DNA of 64,000 nt from Streptomyces sp. NBC_00820 (GTDB taxonomy: Bacteria; Actinomycetota; Actinomycetes; Streptomycetales; Streptomycetaceae). The position numbers were made by a program, and so were the translations under genes. A model generated the notes under the pieces. The model did not search any database and had not been told where the DNA came from. It saw only the letters and a program-made list of their open reading frames with translations. Below, in pieces: positions 1-8,480 of the stretch. The stretch lies in the NCBI RefSeq assembly GCF_036347055.1, contig NZ_CP108882.1, forward strand, positions 1,674,001 to 1,738,000, written 5' to 3'. Each line of letters starts with the position of its first letter. Position 1 is the stretch's first letter.

Positions 1-2
1 GG

Positions 3-794
3 GTGGCGGAGCCGGCCGAAGCCCCTGCCGCGGTGCGTCACGCGGAGGATGTCATGGGGACGGTCTTCTCCTTCGACGTCCGCGGCGGGGAGCCCTCTGC
101 GGTGCGGCGGGCCCTGGACGACGCGGTCGCGGGCCTGCACCGCGTCGACGCCCTGTTCAGCACCTACCGCGAGGACAGCGAGGTGTCACGGCTGGCCCGG
201 GGCGAGCTGACGCCGGAGGGGTGCGCCCCCGAGGTGGCCGAGGTGCTCGAGCTGGCGGCGGAGGCCGAGCGGGTGAGCGAGGGATGGTTCAGCACGCGGT
301 ACCGGGGCGCGCTGGACCCGACCGGGATCGTCAAGGGCTGGTCCGCCGAGCGGGCCGCGCGGTCACTGGCCCGGGTCGAGGGAGTGTGCGGGGTCAGCGT
401 GAACGGAGGCGGGGACGTCCAGTTGCTGGGCGTACCGGAGCCGCAGCGGGCGTGGCGGGTGGGCGTGGCCGACCCCCTGCGTCCGGGCGGACTGGCGGCC
501 GTGATCTCGGCGGCGGGGCTCGACGGGCTGTCCGTGGCCACGTCCGGCACGGCGGAGCGGGGCGACCACATCGTCGATCCGCGCACCGGCAGGTCCGCGG
601 TGACGGACCTGGTGGCGGTGACGGTGGTCGGTCCCCGGCTGACCTGGGTGGACTGCTGGGCCACGGCCGCGTTCGCGATGGGTTCGCGGGCGGGGCTGGC
701 CTGGCTGGAGTCGCTGCCGGACGTGGAGGCGCTGCTGATCACGGCCGGGGACGAGGTGCGGTGCACCGGGGGGCTCGCGGCGCGACTGGGCTGA
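3..794 (+). CDS. FAD:protein FMN transferase (ApbE family), 5' end at window edge
   Basis: ApbE enzymes transfer FMN from FAD onto Ser/Thr of extracytoplasmic flavoproteins, using Mg2+. The 263 visible residues show the family signatures: MGTVFSFDV near the N-terminus, LDPTGIVKGWSAE (the usual LDLGGIAKGYA box), NGGGDV, TSGTAERGDHIVDPRTG and a C-terminal WATAAFAMG. No signal peptide is visible. The GTG at position 3 gives a reasonable length, but the true start may lie outside the window, so the gene is treated as possibly partial. The gene precedes the Gly/His peptide cassette in the same direction with a 183-base gap. In Streptomyces such genes usually follow FMN-binding or ferric-reductase-like genes, which would lie to the left and cannot be seen. 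Confidence 0.85.
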   Translation: MAEPAEAPAAVRHAEDVMGTVFSFDVRGGEPSAVRRALDDAVAGLHRVDALFSTYREDSEVSRLARGELTPEGCAPEVAEVLELAAEAERVSEGWFSTRYRGALDPTGIVKGWSAERAARSLARVEGVCGVSVNGGGDVQLLGVPEPQRAWRVGVADPLRPGGLAAVISAAGLDGLSVATSGTAERGDHIVDPRTGRSAVTDLVAVTVVGPRLTWVDCWATAAFAMGSRAGLAWLESLPDVEALLITAGDEVRCTGGLAARLG

Positions 795-977
795 CCGTCG
801 GTCCCGTGCGTGGCCCTTCGCCCGCCGCCCTTCACCTTCGACCTCCGACCTTCACCGTTCGCCCTTCCGCCGGAAGGCACGGGCTTCGCCGCGAAGTGGG
901 GGACTTTTTCCCCGGAACGCCATCCAAGTCCGCTCCTGAGACGTATCCCAGGTACAGCGAGTTTCGGGAGGAACACA

Positions 978-1178
978 ATGGCGATCTTCAGCAGTCTCTT
1001 CCCCGCGAACCATCGCGACCGCGGGGACTTCACGTCACGTGACGGCGGCCACCACGGTCACGGCCACGGACACGGCGGCCACGGAAACGGTCACGGACAC
1101 GGTCACGGGCACGGCGGCCACGGACACGGTCACGGCGGCCACGGACATGGCGGCCACGGCGGCCACGGCGGCTACTGA
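978..1178 (+). CDS. 66-residue Gly/His-repeat peptide
   Basis: I recognise no named family. The ATG at 978 follows GGGAGGAACACA, a good ribosome-binding site. Residues 1-22 form an ordinary-looking N-terminal segment beginning MAIFSSLFPANHRDRGD. Residues 23-66 contain only glycine (25), histidine (17), one Asn and a final Tyr, in GH and GGH units. There is no Cys, no Ser/Thr in the tail and no clear signal peptide. A His-rich tail of this kind can bind Ni, Zn, Cu or Co; that is inference. An ABC half-exporter starts 77 bases downstream on the same strand and a kinase follows it, so this could be an exported or modified peptide with a leader-plus-tail layout, or a cytosolic metal sink. The tandem DNA repeats might make its length vary between strains. 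Confidence 0.7.
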   Translation: MAIFSSLFPANHRDRGDFTSRDGGHHGHGHGHGGHGNGHGHGHGHGGHGHGHGGHGHGGHGGHGGY

Positions 1179-1196
1179 CCACCCCCTAGGACTGAG

Positions 1197-1224
1197 CGGA
1201 CCGGGGACCGGAGGACCCGGTCCG
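1197..1224 (+). terminator. Hairpin between the Gly/His peptide gene and the exporter gene
   Basis: CGGACCGGG and CCCGGTCCG form a perfect 9-bp stem around a 10-base loop, 19 bases after the peptide stop codon and 32 bases before the exporter start. There is no U-tract. It could act as a partial terminator or mRNA stabiliser giving more peptide than transporter; that role is inferred. Confidence 0.5.
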
Positions 1225-1255
1225 CCCGGCCACCGCTGCACGAGGAACCGATGCC

Positions 1256-3124
1256 ATGGTGCAGGTCCTGCGGCGCCTTCTGTCGGTGCGCGGGGCATCC
1301 GACGCCGTAGTGGCCGCCGCTCCCGCGGTTTCCCCCCGTGAGGTGTTCCGGCGGTTCTGGCCCTACACCCGCGGTGGCCGGCGCTGGCTGGTGCCCGTCG
1401 TCGTGTTCAGCCTGATCGGGCCCGTCGTCGACGGCGCCGAGATCTGGCTGTTCAAGATCGTCGTGGACGACGTGCTCGTCCCCCGGGACCTGGGGCCGTT
1501 CCTCTGGATCGCCCCGGCCTATCTGGGGCTCTTCCTCTGCTCCGGCCTGGTCGGATTCGCCGACGACGTGACCGGCACCTGGGTCGGCGAACGCTTCCTG
1601 CTCTCGCTCCGCTCCGATGTCTACCGGCACGTCCAGGGCCTGTCGCTCGGCTTCTTCGAGCGCCGCCGGCTCGGGGACGTGCTGTCCCGTGTCACGGGGG
1701 ACGTGGACGCGGTCGAGACGTTCCTGCTCTCCGGGGTGGCCGACGCGCTCTACTACGTGATCCGGCTGGGCGTCTTCCTCGGCCTGCTGTTCTGGCTGCG
1801 CTGGGACCTGACCCTGCTCACGCTCGTCGTCGTGCCGCTGTTCTGGGGGGCGGCACGGCACTTCTCGGGGCTGATCAAGGAGGCGTCGCGGGAGCGCCGG
1901 CGCCGCAGCGGCTCGATCAGCGCGATCGCCGAGGAGTCGCTCGGCAATGTCGCCCTGGTGCAGGCGTACAACCGGCAGGGGTGGGAGCAGCGCCGGTTCG
2001 ACGAGGAGAACACCGGCCGGTTCCGGGCGGCGATGGCCTCGGCGCGGATCGGCGCCCTGTACGCACCCGTCGTCGAGTTCATCGAGGTGGCCGGGGCTCT
2101 CGCGGTGATGGGGATGGGCACCTGGGAACTGACGCGGGGCCGGCTCACGCTCGGCGGGCTGCTGGTCTTCCTGGCGCTGATCGGCAACCTCTACGGTCCC
2201 GTCCGCGACCTGTCCCACCTCGGCACCACGTTCTACGCGGCCTCCGCCTCGGCGGAACGCATCATCGAGCTGCTGGACCAGCGGCCCTCGGTGGCCGAGA
2301 CCCCGGGCGCCCGGCGGACCGGCCGGGCGCGGGGCGACGTGCGGTTCGACGGCGTCTGGTTCCGCTATCCCGGCGGGGAGCCCGCGCGGGCGAAGCCGGG
2401 TGCGGTTCAGGCGCCCTGGGCGCTGTCGGACGTGTCGTTCCATGTGGCACCCGGCCAGACACTGGCGCTGGTCGGGGCCAGCGGCGCCGGCAAGTCGACC
2501 GTCGCGAAGCTGCAGCTGCGCTTCTACGACCCCGACCGGGGGGCGATCCTCCTCGACGGGACCGACCTGCGCGAGCTGCGCCTGGCCGACGTACGGGAGA
2601 ACGTCGCGGTGGTGCTCCAGGAGACCCTGGTCTTCCACGGCACCGTGCGGGAGAACATCGCCTACGGCCGGCCGGAGGCGACCCAGGCGCAGATCGTCGC
2701 GGCGGCCCGCGCGGCGGACGCGCACGCGTTCGTCGAGCGGCTCCCGGACGGTTACGACACGCTGGTCGGCCAGCGCGGCCGTACGCTCTCCGGCGGGCAG
2801 TGCCAGCGCCTCGCGATCGCCCGGGCGATGGTCCGCGACGCGCCCGTGCTCCTGCTCGACGAGCCGACCACGGGGCTGGACGTGCGGTCGGGCAGGCGGA
2901 TCATGGAGCCGCTGCGGCGGCTGATGGCCGGGCGGACGACCGTCGTGATCTCGCACAACCTGCTGACCGTGCGCGAGGCCTCCCGGATCGTGGTCCTCGA
3001 CCGCGGCCGGGTCGTCGAGGACGGCACCCACGACGAACTGCTGGCGCGCGACGGGACGTACGCCCGCCTCCACCGCCTGAACGGCACCCCCGGTCCGAGG
3101 GCGCCGGGAAAGGTGCCGCCATGA
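1256..3124 (+). CDS. ABC exporter half-transporter (fused permease and ATPase)
   Basis: This 622-residue protein has an N-terminal six-helix exporter domain (about residues 35-320, with the typical LSLGFFERRRLGDVLSR coupling segment) and a C-terminal ATPase. The ATPase has Walker A GASGAGKST, signature LSGGQ, Walker B VLLLDEP and a switch His in VVISHNL. No peptidase C39 domain is present, so it would not cleave a leader itself. The ATG at 1256 has GAGGAA eight bases upstream; the ATG at 1251 is out of frame. The stop overlaps the kinase start as ATGA, which implies translational coupling. As a half-transporter it should dimerise. The substrate is unknown; the Gly/His peptide just upstream is the obvious candidate by position only. 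Confidence 0.92.
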   Translation: MVQVLRRLLSVRGASDAVVAAAPAVSPREVFRRFWPYTRGGRRWLVPVVVFSLIGPVVDGAEIWLFKIVVDDVLVPRDLGPFLWIAPAYLGLFLCSGLVGFADDVTGTWVGERFLLSLRSDVYRHVQGLSLGFFERRRLGDVLSRVTGDVDAVETFLLSGVADALYYVIRLGVFLGLLFWLRWDLTLLTLVVVPLFWGAARHFSGLIKEASRERRRRSGSISAIAEESLGNVALVQAYNRQGWEQRRFDEENTGRFRAAMASARIGALYAPVVEFIEVAGALAVMGMGTWELTRGRLTLGGLLVFLALIGNLYGPVRDLSHLGTTFYAASASAERIIELLDQRPSVAETPGARRTGRARGDVRFDGVWFRYPGGEPARAKPGAVQAPWALSDVSFHVAPGQTLALVGASGAGKSTVAKLQLRFYDPDRGAILLDGTDLRELRLADVRENVAVVLQETLVFHGTVRENIAYGRPEATQAQIVAAARAADAHAFVERLPDGYDTLVGQRGRTLSGGQCQRLAIARAMVRDAPVLLLDEPTTGLDVRSGRRIMEPLRRLMAGRTTVVISHNLLTVREASRIVVLDRGRVVEDGTHDELLARDGTYARLHRLNGTPGPRAPGKVPP

Positions 3125-4188
3125 GCGAGGCACCGCCCCTGCCGCCGGGCGCGCGACCGGTCCGCGGGTACGAGGTCCTGGTGCATCTGACGCGGACCGG
3201 CTGGCTGGACGTGTACGACACCTGGAGCGAGGAGCGCCGCTGCCGTTGTGTGCTCAAGGTGGTGCGTCCCGGCCGGCGCGGGGAGGCGCGGCTGGGCGAG
3301 CGACTGCTGCGGGAGGGCCGGTGGCTGCGGGAGTTCACGCATCCCCATCTGGTCCGCGCGTACGAGGTGTTCGAGGTGCCCGAGCCGTCGGTGGTCCTGG
3401 AGACGCTGACCGGTGAGACGCTGGCCCGTCTGATCGGCCGGCTCCGCCGCCGCCCGGCCGCGGCCGACGTGGCACTGCTCGGGGTCCAGCTGTGCTCGGC
3501 GGTCCACTACCTGCACCGCCGGGGCCTGCTGCACCTGGACCTCAAGCCGTCCAACGTGGTGGTGGAGCGCGGGCACGCGAAGGTGCTGGACCTGAGCGTC
3601 GCGCGGCCTCCGGGACCGGCGCCCGCGGGTGTCGGCACGTGGCGTTACCGGGCGCCGGAGCAGGAACGCGGCGCGACGCTCACGGCCGCCGCCGACGTCT
3701 GGGGCATCGGCGTCACCCTCTTCGAGTTCGCCTGTGGTGACACGCCGTTCGGGCGGGGCGCGGGCACGGCGGAATCGTGCGGGGCAGACGCGGCGGAATC
3801 GTGCAGGGGAGGCACCGTGGGTTCCTGCACCGGGGGCACTGAGGGTTCCTGCTGCACCGCGGGCAGTGCGGAGTCCCGCGCCCGTGACCCGAAGGGGACA
3901 GGCGCCGGCGGTACGGAGGAGTCCTGCGAGTCGTGCGAGTCGTGCGAGTCCTGCGAGTCGTGCGAGTCGTGCGAGTCCTGCGGCGGTGATCCGGGCGGCC
4001 GGTGGCCGTGTGCGGCGCTTCCCGCCCCGCCGGTCGCCTCCCGCAGACGTCTCGCGCCCGCCCTCGCCGCCGCCGTCGACAGCTGCCTGCGCGCCGACCC
4101 GTCCGACCGGCCGGCCGTCGCCGAGCTGGCCGCCGCCCTGGACGCGGCGCTGCCGGAGCCGTACCGCGCGTCCCAGGCCCACGCCTGA
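3121..4188 (+). CDS. Ser/Thr protein kinase with a Cys-rich insert
   Basis: This is a 355-residue Hanks-type kinase with no transmembrane segment, so it is probably cytosolic. Visible motifs are the ATP Lys in CVLKVVRP, a C-helix Glu, catalytic loop HLDLKPSN, DLS in place of DFG, and RAPEQE for the APE motif; it therefore looks catalytically competent. Between the F-helix region (FEFACGDTPFG) and the final helices lies an insert of about 85 residues (about 212-298) rich in Ser, Gly, Glu and Cys. It includes seven tandem ESC units encoded at 3919-3981. The insert is unlike the usual kinase fold and may bind metal or form disulfides; that is inference. The ATG at 3121 overlaps the exporter stop, so kinase and exporter are probably made together. 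Confidence 0.88.
   Translation: MSEAPPLPPGARPVRGYEVLVHLTRTGWLDVYDTWSEERRCRCVLKVVRPGRRGEARLGERLLREGRWLREFTHPHLVRAYEVFEVPEPSVVLETLTGETLARLIGRLRRRPAAADVALLGVQLCSAVHYLHRRGLLHLDLKPSNVVVERGHAKVLDLSVARPPGPAPAGVGTWRYRAPEQERGATLTAAADVWGIGVTLFEFACGDTPFGRGAGTAESCGADAAESCRGGTVGSCTGGTEGSCCTAGSAESRARDPKGTGAGGTEESCESCESCESCESCESCESCGGDPGGRWPCAALPAPPVASRRRLAPALAAAVDSCLRADPSDRPAVAELAAALDAALPEPYRASQAHA
3919..3981 (+). repeat. Seven tandem 9-bp units GAGTCSTGC inside the kinase gene
   Basis: The unit GAG-TC(C/G)-TGC is repeated seven times in frame and encodes (Glu-Ser-Cys)7. The third-position C/G alternation shows slight divergence. Slipped-strand length change would keep frame. Confidence 0.95.
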
Positions 4189-4201
4189 GCCGTACGCGAG
4201 T

Positions 4202-4241
4202 GGCCGGACGGCACAGGACCCGACCCGACCCGCGTCCGGCC
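4202..4241. terminator. Shared terminator between convergent kinase and anti-sigma genes
   Basis: GGCCGGACG and CGTCCGGCC pair as a 9-bp stem with a 22-base loop in the 79-base gap between two convergent genes. It could serve both directions. There is no T-run. Confidence 0.45.
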
Positions 4242-4267
4242 GTTCGCGCCCGTGCCCCTCCCCCGGC

Positions 4268-5044
4268 TCACGCCTCCCGGGTCTGCACCTGTCCGATCTC
4301 CAGCTCGGCGGTGGCGAGGACGGTGCCCCCGGGGGACGTCAGGCGGACTCCGGTGACCGACGACGGGGCGACGGAGACCGCGACACCCCAGCTGCCGCGC
4401 CCGTCGCGCACGGCGAAGTCACCGGCCCGGACGGCCGTGCCGTCGGAGCGTTCGAGGTAGCACCTGACCTTGCCGGTGTACGAGGAGTGGGGACCGGTGA
4501 GGCCGACGGTCACGAACATCCAGCCGGGGTTCCCGGGGTGGGCGTAGACCTCGCCGACGGCCCGGGCTCCGCCGGAGGCCGGGGCCAGCAGGTCCCCGAC
4601 CAGCACGGGCTCGGTCTCCACGGCGGGGGCCGGCGAGGCCGTGATCTCCTGGACCGCGGTGCTGATCCCCCAGCCGGCCAGCCCGCAGCCGATGGCGAAC
4701 GCGGCCACGACGGACGCCAGCCGCACCCGGGCCCGGCGGACCCTGCCGTACGGGCTCCGGTGGGCCGCCGGGCGCGTCTGCGCACGGCCCTCGTGCGCGG
4801 TCGCGGTCGCCGTCCTGACCAGCCGGCGGGTCACCCGGGACTCGAACCCGGGCGGTGGCTCGCGGTCCGGGAGCAGGCCGATCAGCCGGTCGCCGGCCAG
4901 GGTCAGCTGCTCGACGTACTCCCGGCAGTCCGCGCACCGCTCCAGGTGTGCGACGGCTTCGGCCCGCTCCCGCCCGGGGAGCACGCCGAGCGCCAGTTCG
5001 GCGCCGTTCTCCCGCAGCTTCGCGCAGGTGACGTCATCGGCCAT
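4268..5044 (-). CDS. Zinc-finger anti-sigma factor (ZAS/RskA-like)
   Basis: This 258-residue protein should hold the adjacent ECF sigma factor at the membrane. The N-terminal domain has an early Cys (VTCAKL) and the HLERCADC motif (HxxxCxxC) typical of zinc-containing anti-sigma domains. One transmembrane helix lies at about residues 108-127 (LASVVAAFAIGCGLAGWGIS). The C-terminal 130 residues would be extracytoplasmic and look like the RskA-type sensor domain. The ATG at 5044 lies inside the end of the sigma gene (11-base overlap), so the pair is translated together. The signal sensed is not evident from the sequence. Confidence 0.88.
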   Translation of the reverse strand: MADDVTCAKLRENGAELALGVLPGRERAEAVAHLERCADCREYVEQLTLAGDRLIGLLPDREPPPGFESRVTRRLVRTATATAHEGRAQTRPAAHRSPYGRVRRARVRLASVVAAFAIGCGLAGWGISTAVQEITASPAPAVETEPVLVGDLLAPASGGARAVGEVYAHPGNPGWMFVTVGLTGPHSSYTGKVRCYLERSDGTAVRAGDFAVRDGRGSWGVAVSVAPSSVTGVRLTSPGGTVLATAELEIGQVQTREA

Positions 5045-5621
5045 GGTCGCCTCGCTTCGGAGACGTGAGCGTGGCGCGCAGCTTGGCCATCGCGGTCCTG
5101 ATGCGCGTCTTGGCGGTACCGAGCGGGATGTTCTCCCGGTCGGCGATCTGCTGGGCCGTCATGCCGTAGATGCCGGCCATCACCAGGGCCCGGCCCTGTT
5201 CCCGGGGCAGCCGGGCCACGGCTGCCCGTACCCGGGCGGAGGCCTCGTCGGCCAGCGCCCACTGCTCGGGGGTGTCGCTGACGGCGTCGAGGAGCGCGTC
5301 GAGTTCCTCCGGGGCGACCGGCTCGGTCCGCCGGGAGCGGAGGGCGTCGACGGCGAGGTTGTGCGCGATGGTCGTCAGCCAGGTCGCCACCGAACCGCGG
5401 CGCGGGTCGTAGACCTGGGCATGGCGCCACGCTCGCTCGAACGTCTGCTGGGCGATGTCCTCGGCGAGCTGCGGGTCTCCGGTGACGGCGATGGCGACAC
5501 CGAAGACCTTGTGCTGGAACCTCCGTACGAAGCCTGCCGCGAGTTCCGGGTCGCCGGTGGCGAGTCCGGACAGCAGAGCCTCGTCCGGGAGGCGGCCCAC
5601 CGGGAACCGGATCCCCTGCAT
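5034..5621 (-). CDS. ECF-type RNA polymerase sigma factor
   Basis: Region 2 is visible at about residues 15-85 (QQTFERAWRHAQVYDPRRGS and WLTTIAHNLAVDALRSRR). Region 4 is at about residues 125-185, with the helix-turn-helix GMTAQQIADRENIPLGTAKTR. The length of 195 residues is normal for an ECF factor. I chose the ATG at 5621 because translation upstream of it (up to 5711) does not resemble a sigma factor; its ribosome-binding site is weak and close (GAAGGT just before ATG). The gene is followed, with overlap, by its likely anti-sigma factor. Its regulon cannot be read from this window. Confidence 0.88.
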   Translation of the reverse strand: MQGIRFPVGRLPDEALLSGLATGDPELAAGFVRRFQHKVFGVAIAVTGDPQLAEDIAQQTFERAWRHAQVYDPRRGSVATWLTTIAHNLAVDALRSRRTEPVAPEELDALLDAVSDTPEQWALADEASARVRAAVARLPREQGRALVMAGIYGMTAQQIADRENIPLGTAKTRIRTAMAKLRATLTSPKRGDHGR

Positions 5622-5718
5622 ACCTTCATATACGGTGCGCCCCCGCCCAGAGATTGCCCGGTCACCGCGGCGGAAGATCACCTTCCCATTGTCCGCCCGC
5701 CCGGCCGGCACCGCCCGT

Positions 5719-5772
5719 CAGTGGCCGTGCCGGGCCCAGTGGCCGTACCGGGACCAGTGGCCGTGCCGGGCT
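5719..5772. repeat. Three tandem 18-bp repeats downstream of argR
   Basis: The unit CAGTGGCCGTGCCGGGCC occurs three times (5719, 5737, 5755) with one to three changes and ends at the argR stop codon. It fills the gap between argR and the sigma gene start region. I see no hairpin; it may be neutral slippage. Confidence 0.75.
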
Positions 5773-6317
5773 CAGTGGGTGTTCTGGGCCAGTCGCAGCA
5801 GGTGGTCGGCCAGCGCCTGGCCGCCGACCGGGTCCCGGCTGATCAGCAGCAGCGTGTCGTCGCCGGCGATCGTGCCGAGGATGTCGTGCAGTTCGGCCTG
5901 GTCGATGGCCGAGGCGAGGAACTGCGCGGCCCCGGGCGGAGTGCGCAGGACCACCAGGTTGGCGGAGGCCTCCGCGGAGATCAGCAGCTCCTGGGACAGG
6001 CGCCGCATCCGCTCCTCCTTCGCCGACCCCCCGAGCGGTGCGCGGGGCGTGCGGAAGCCGCCCTCGCTCGGCACCGCGTAGATCAGGTCGCCGTCGGTGT
6101 TGCGGATCTTGACCGCGTTCAGCTCGTCGAGGTCCCGGGAGAGCGTCGCCTGGGTGACGTTCAGCCCGTCGTCGGCGAGCAGCTTCGCCAGCTGGCTCTG
6201 CGACCGCACCGGCTGCCGGTTGAGGATGTCCACGATCCGCCGGTGGCGCGCGGTGCGGGTCTGCGGCACGGCGGGCCCGGCGCCCGCGGCCTGCTCATGG
6301 TCCTGCGCCTGGCTCAT
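5772..6317 (-). CDS. argR: Arginine repressor ArgR
   Basis: ArgR is a hexameric, arginine-dependent DNA-binding protein that represses arginine synthesis genes. The 181-residue product has an N-terminal winged helix ([20 protein letters not shown], then [13 protein letters not shown]) and a C-terminal arginine-binding and oligomerisation domain containing [13 protein letters not shown] chose the ATG at 6317 (MSQAQDHEQ), as upstream residues are non-conserved in character. It lies only 7 bases past the argD stop, so it is probably the last gene of the argCJBDR transcript. Autoregulation would follow from the ARG boxes at about 10.8 kb. Confidence 0.95.
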   Translation of the reverse strand: MSQAQDHEQAAGAGPAVPQTRTARHRRIVDILNRQPVRSQSQLAKLLADDGLNVTQATLSRDLDELNAVKIRNTDGDLIYAVPSEGGFRTPRAPLGGSAKEERMRRLSQELLISAEASANLVVLRTPPGAAQFLASAIDQAELHDILGTIAGDDTLLLISRDPVGGQALADHLLRLAQNTH

Positions 6318-6324
6318 CGTCGTC

Positions 6325-7533
6325 TCATTCTCCGGCTCGTCCGTCCCCACCGCTTGTCTCGAGGATGCCGGGCAGCGCCTGGAGGAACGCACCGGCCTCG
6401 TCGTCGCGGAGGTTGAGCGGCGGCATGAGCCGTACGACGTCGGGGGCGGGCGCGTTCACCAGGAATCCGGCCTCCTGGGCCGCCTGCTGCACCTCGGCTG
6501 CGTGCGGTCCGGTAAGCACGATACCCAGCAGCAGGCCCGCGCCCCTGACGTGGTCGATCATCGGGTGGCCCAGAGCCTCGATTCCCTCGCGCAGCCGCTC
6601 GCTCTGCCGCTTGACGTTCTCGAGCAGCTGCTCGTCCGCGAGGGTGTCGAGGACGGCGAGGCCGGCCGCGCAGGCGACCGGGTTGCCGCCGAAGGTGGTG
6701 CCGTGCTGACCGGGCTCCAGCAGCTCGGCGGCGCGGCCGAAGGCGACGGTGGCGCCGAGCGGCAGACCGCCGCCGAGCCCCTTGGCGAGGGTGACGACGT
6801 CGGGCAGCACGCCTTCGTGGGCCTGGTACTCGAACCAGTTGCCGGTGCGGCCGACGCCGGTCTGCACCTCGTCCAGGACCAGCAGGGCACCGGTCGCGGC
6901 GGTGATCGCGCGGGCCGCCTTGAGATAGCCGGGCGGGGGAACGACGACGCCGTTCTCGCCCTGGATCGGCTCGATGATCACCATGGCCGTGTCGGGGGTG
7001 ACCGCTGCGGCCAGCGCCTTGGCGTCGCCGTAGGGCACGTGGGTGACGTCGCCGGGCAGCGGCCGGAACGGCTCCTGCTTGCCGGGCTGGCCGGTGAGGG
7101 CGAGCGCGCCCATGGTCCGGCCGTGGAAGCCGCCGGTGGCCGCCACCATGTGGCCGCGCCCGGTCAGCCGGCCGATCTTGAAGGCGCCCTCGTTGGCCTC
7201 GGCGCCCGAGTTGCAGAAGTAGACCTTGCCGTCGCGGCCGAAGAGCTGGAGCAGCCGTTCGGCGAGGGCGACGGGGGGTTCGGCGATGAAGAGGTTGGAG
7301 ACGTGGCCGAGGGAGGCGATCTGGGTGCTGACGGCCTCGACGATCGCCGGGTGGGCGTGGCCGAGGGCGTTGACCGCGATGCCGCCGACGAAGTCCAGGT
7401 ACTCGTTGCCGTCGGCGTCCCACAGCCGGGCGCCCGCGCCGCGGACGAGGGGCAGGCGCGGGGTGCCGTAGTTGTTCATGAGGGCGCCCTGCCAGCGCGC
7501 GGTCAGCTCTGCGTTGGTCGCGGTCCCCGTCAT
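6325..7533 (-). CDS. argD: Acetylornithine aminotransferase
   Basis: ArgD converts N-acetylglutamate semialdehyde and glutamate to N-acetylornithine and 2-oxoglutarate, with PLP. The 402-residue product is the usual length for this class III aminotransferase. Visible features include [18 protein letters not shown], the PLP-phosphate region [30 protein letters not shown] and the PLP lysine in [14 protein letters not shown]. The start overlaps the argB stop as ATGA. It could also act on succinyldiaminopimelate, as in other bacteria, but context points to arginine. Confidence 0.96.
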   Translation of the reverse strand: MTGTATNAELTARWQGALMNNYGTPRLPLVRGAGARLWDADGNEYLDFVGGIAVNALGHAHPAIVEAVSTQIASLGHVSNLFIAEPPVALAERLLQLFGRDGKVYFCNSGAEANEGAFKIGRLTGRGHMVAATGGFHGRTMGALALTGQPGKQEPFRPLPGDVTHVPYGDAKALAAAVTPDTAMVIIEPIQGENGVVVPPPGYLKAARAITAATGALLVLDEVQTGVGRTGNWFEYQAHEGVLPDVVTLAKGLGGGLPLGATVAFGRAAELLEPGQHGTTFGGNPVACAAGLAVLDTLADEQLLENVKRQSERLREGIEALGHPMIDHVRGAGLLLGIVLTGPHAAEVQQAAQEAGFLVNAPAPDVVRLMPPLNLRDDEAGAFLQALPGILETSGGDGRAGE

Positions 7534-8480
7534 GCCACGTTCCCCTTCTGCTCGTCGGGCTTCTGCTCGTCGGACTTCTGCTCGTCGGGCACGACCATCG
7601 TGCCGATGCCTTCGTCGGTGAAGATCTCCAGCAGGATCGAGTGCTGCACCCGGCCGTCGATGACGCGGGCGGTGCGCACGCCGTTGCGCACGGCGAACAG
7701 GCAGCCCTCCATCTTCGGCACCATGCCCGAGGACAGGTCCGGCAGCAGTTTCTCCAGCTGGGAGGCGGTGAGGCGGCTGATCACCTCGTCGCTGTGCGGC
7801 CAGTCCTCGTAGAGTCCCTCGACGTCGGTGAGGACCATGAGGGTCTCGGCGCCCAGCGCAGCAGCGAGTGCCGCAGCCGCCGTATCAGCATTGACGTTGT
7901 AGACATGCCCCGAATCACCCTCGTCCTTGCTCCGGGCGACGGAGGAGACGACCGGGATGCGGCCGTCGGCGAGCAGGGCCTCGATCGCGCCCGTGTCGAT
8001 CTCGGTGATCTCGCCCACCCGCCCGATGTCGACGCGTTCGCCGTCGATCTCGGGCCGGTGCCTGGTGGCGGTGATGGTGTGCGCGTCCTCGCCGGTGAGG
8101 CCGACGGCGAGCGGGCCGTGCTGGTTGAGCAGCCCGACCAGCTCCCGCTGGACCTGTCCGGCGAGCACCATCCGTACGACGTTCATGGCGTCCTCGGTGG
8201 TGACGCGCAGGCCCGCCTTGAACTCGCTGACGATGCCGTACCGGTCGAGGGCCGCGCTGATCTGCGGGCCGCCGCCGTGCACGACGACCGGCTTGAGCCC
8301 GGCGTGCCGCAGGAAGACGACGTCCTGGGCGAAGGCTGCCTTGAGGTCCTCGTCCACCATGGCGTTGCCGCCGAACTTGATGACGACGGTCTTGCCGTGG
8401 TGGCGGGTCAGCCAGGGCAGCGCCTCGACGAGGATCTGCGCCTTGGGCAGCGCGGTGTGCTTCCGCGTCGGGGTGCTCAT
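7530..8480 (-). CDS. argB: Acetylglutamate kinase
   Basis: ArgB phosphorylates N-acetylglutamate, the second step of arginine synthesis and usually the arginine-inhibited one. The 316-residue protein has the amino acid kinase fold: [10 protein letters not shown] (phosphate loop), [27 protein letters not shown] and [11 protein letters not shown] short repeat of DEQK units lies at the C-terminus. The ATG at 8480 overlaps the argJ stop (ATGA) and the stop overlaps argD (ATGA), so the three genes are tightly coupled. Confidence 0.96.
   Translation of the reverse strand: MSTPTRKHTALPKAQILVEALPWLTRHHGKTVVIKFGGNAMVDEDLKAAFAQDVVFLRHAGLKPVVVHGGGPQISAALDRYGIVSEFKAGLRVTTEDAMNVVRMVLAGQVQRELVGLLNQHGPLAVGLTGEDAHTITATRHRPEIDGERVDIGRVGEITEIDTGAIEALLADGRIPVVSSVARSKDEGDSGHVYNVNADTAAAALAAALGAETLMVLTDVEGLYEDWPHSDEVISRLTASQLEKLLPDLSSGMVPKMEGCLFAVRNGVRTARVIDGRVQHSILLEIFTDEGIGTMVVPDEQKSDEQKPDEQKGNVA

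Noticed and set aside
1172..3133. Long minus-strand open frame opposite the ABC exporter gene
   Set aside because: Low-complexity and lacks any domain; it mirrors the real exporter on the plus strand, as is usual in GC-rich DNA.
3919..3981. Short regular repeats as a possible CRISPR array
   Set aside because: Units are 9 bp, contiguous without spacers, and in frame with a kinase gene.
978..4188. Lanthipeptide interpretation of the peptide/kinase cassette
   Set aside because: The peptide tail contains no Ser, Thr or Cys, so dehydration and thioether rings are impossible there, and no cyclase or lyase gene is present.
4834..4852. tRNA T-arm look-alike (CCCGGG-TTCGAGT-CCCGGG on minus strand)
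   Set aside because: It lies inside the anti-sigma coding region and has no acceptor, D or anticodon arm around it.
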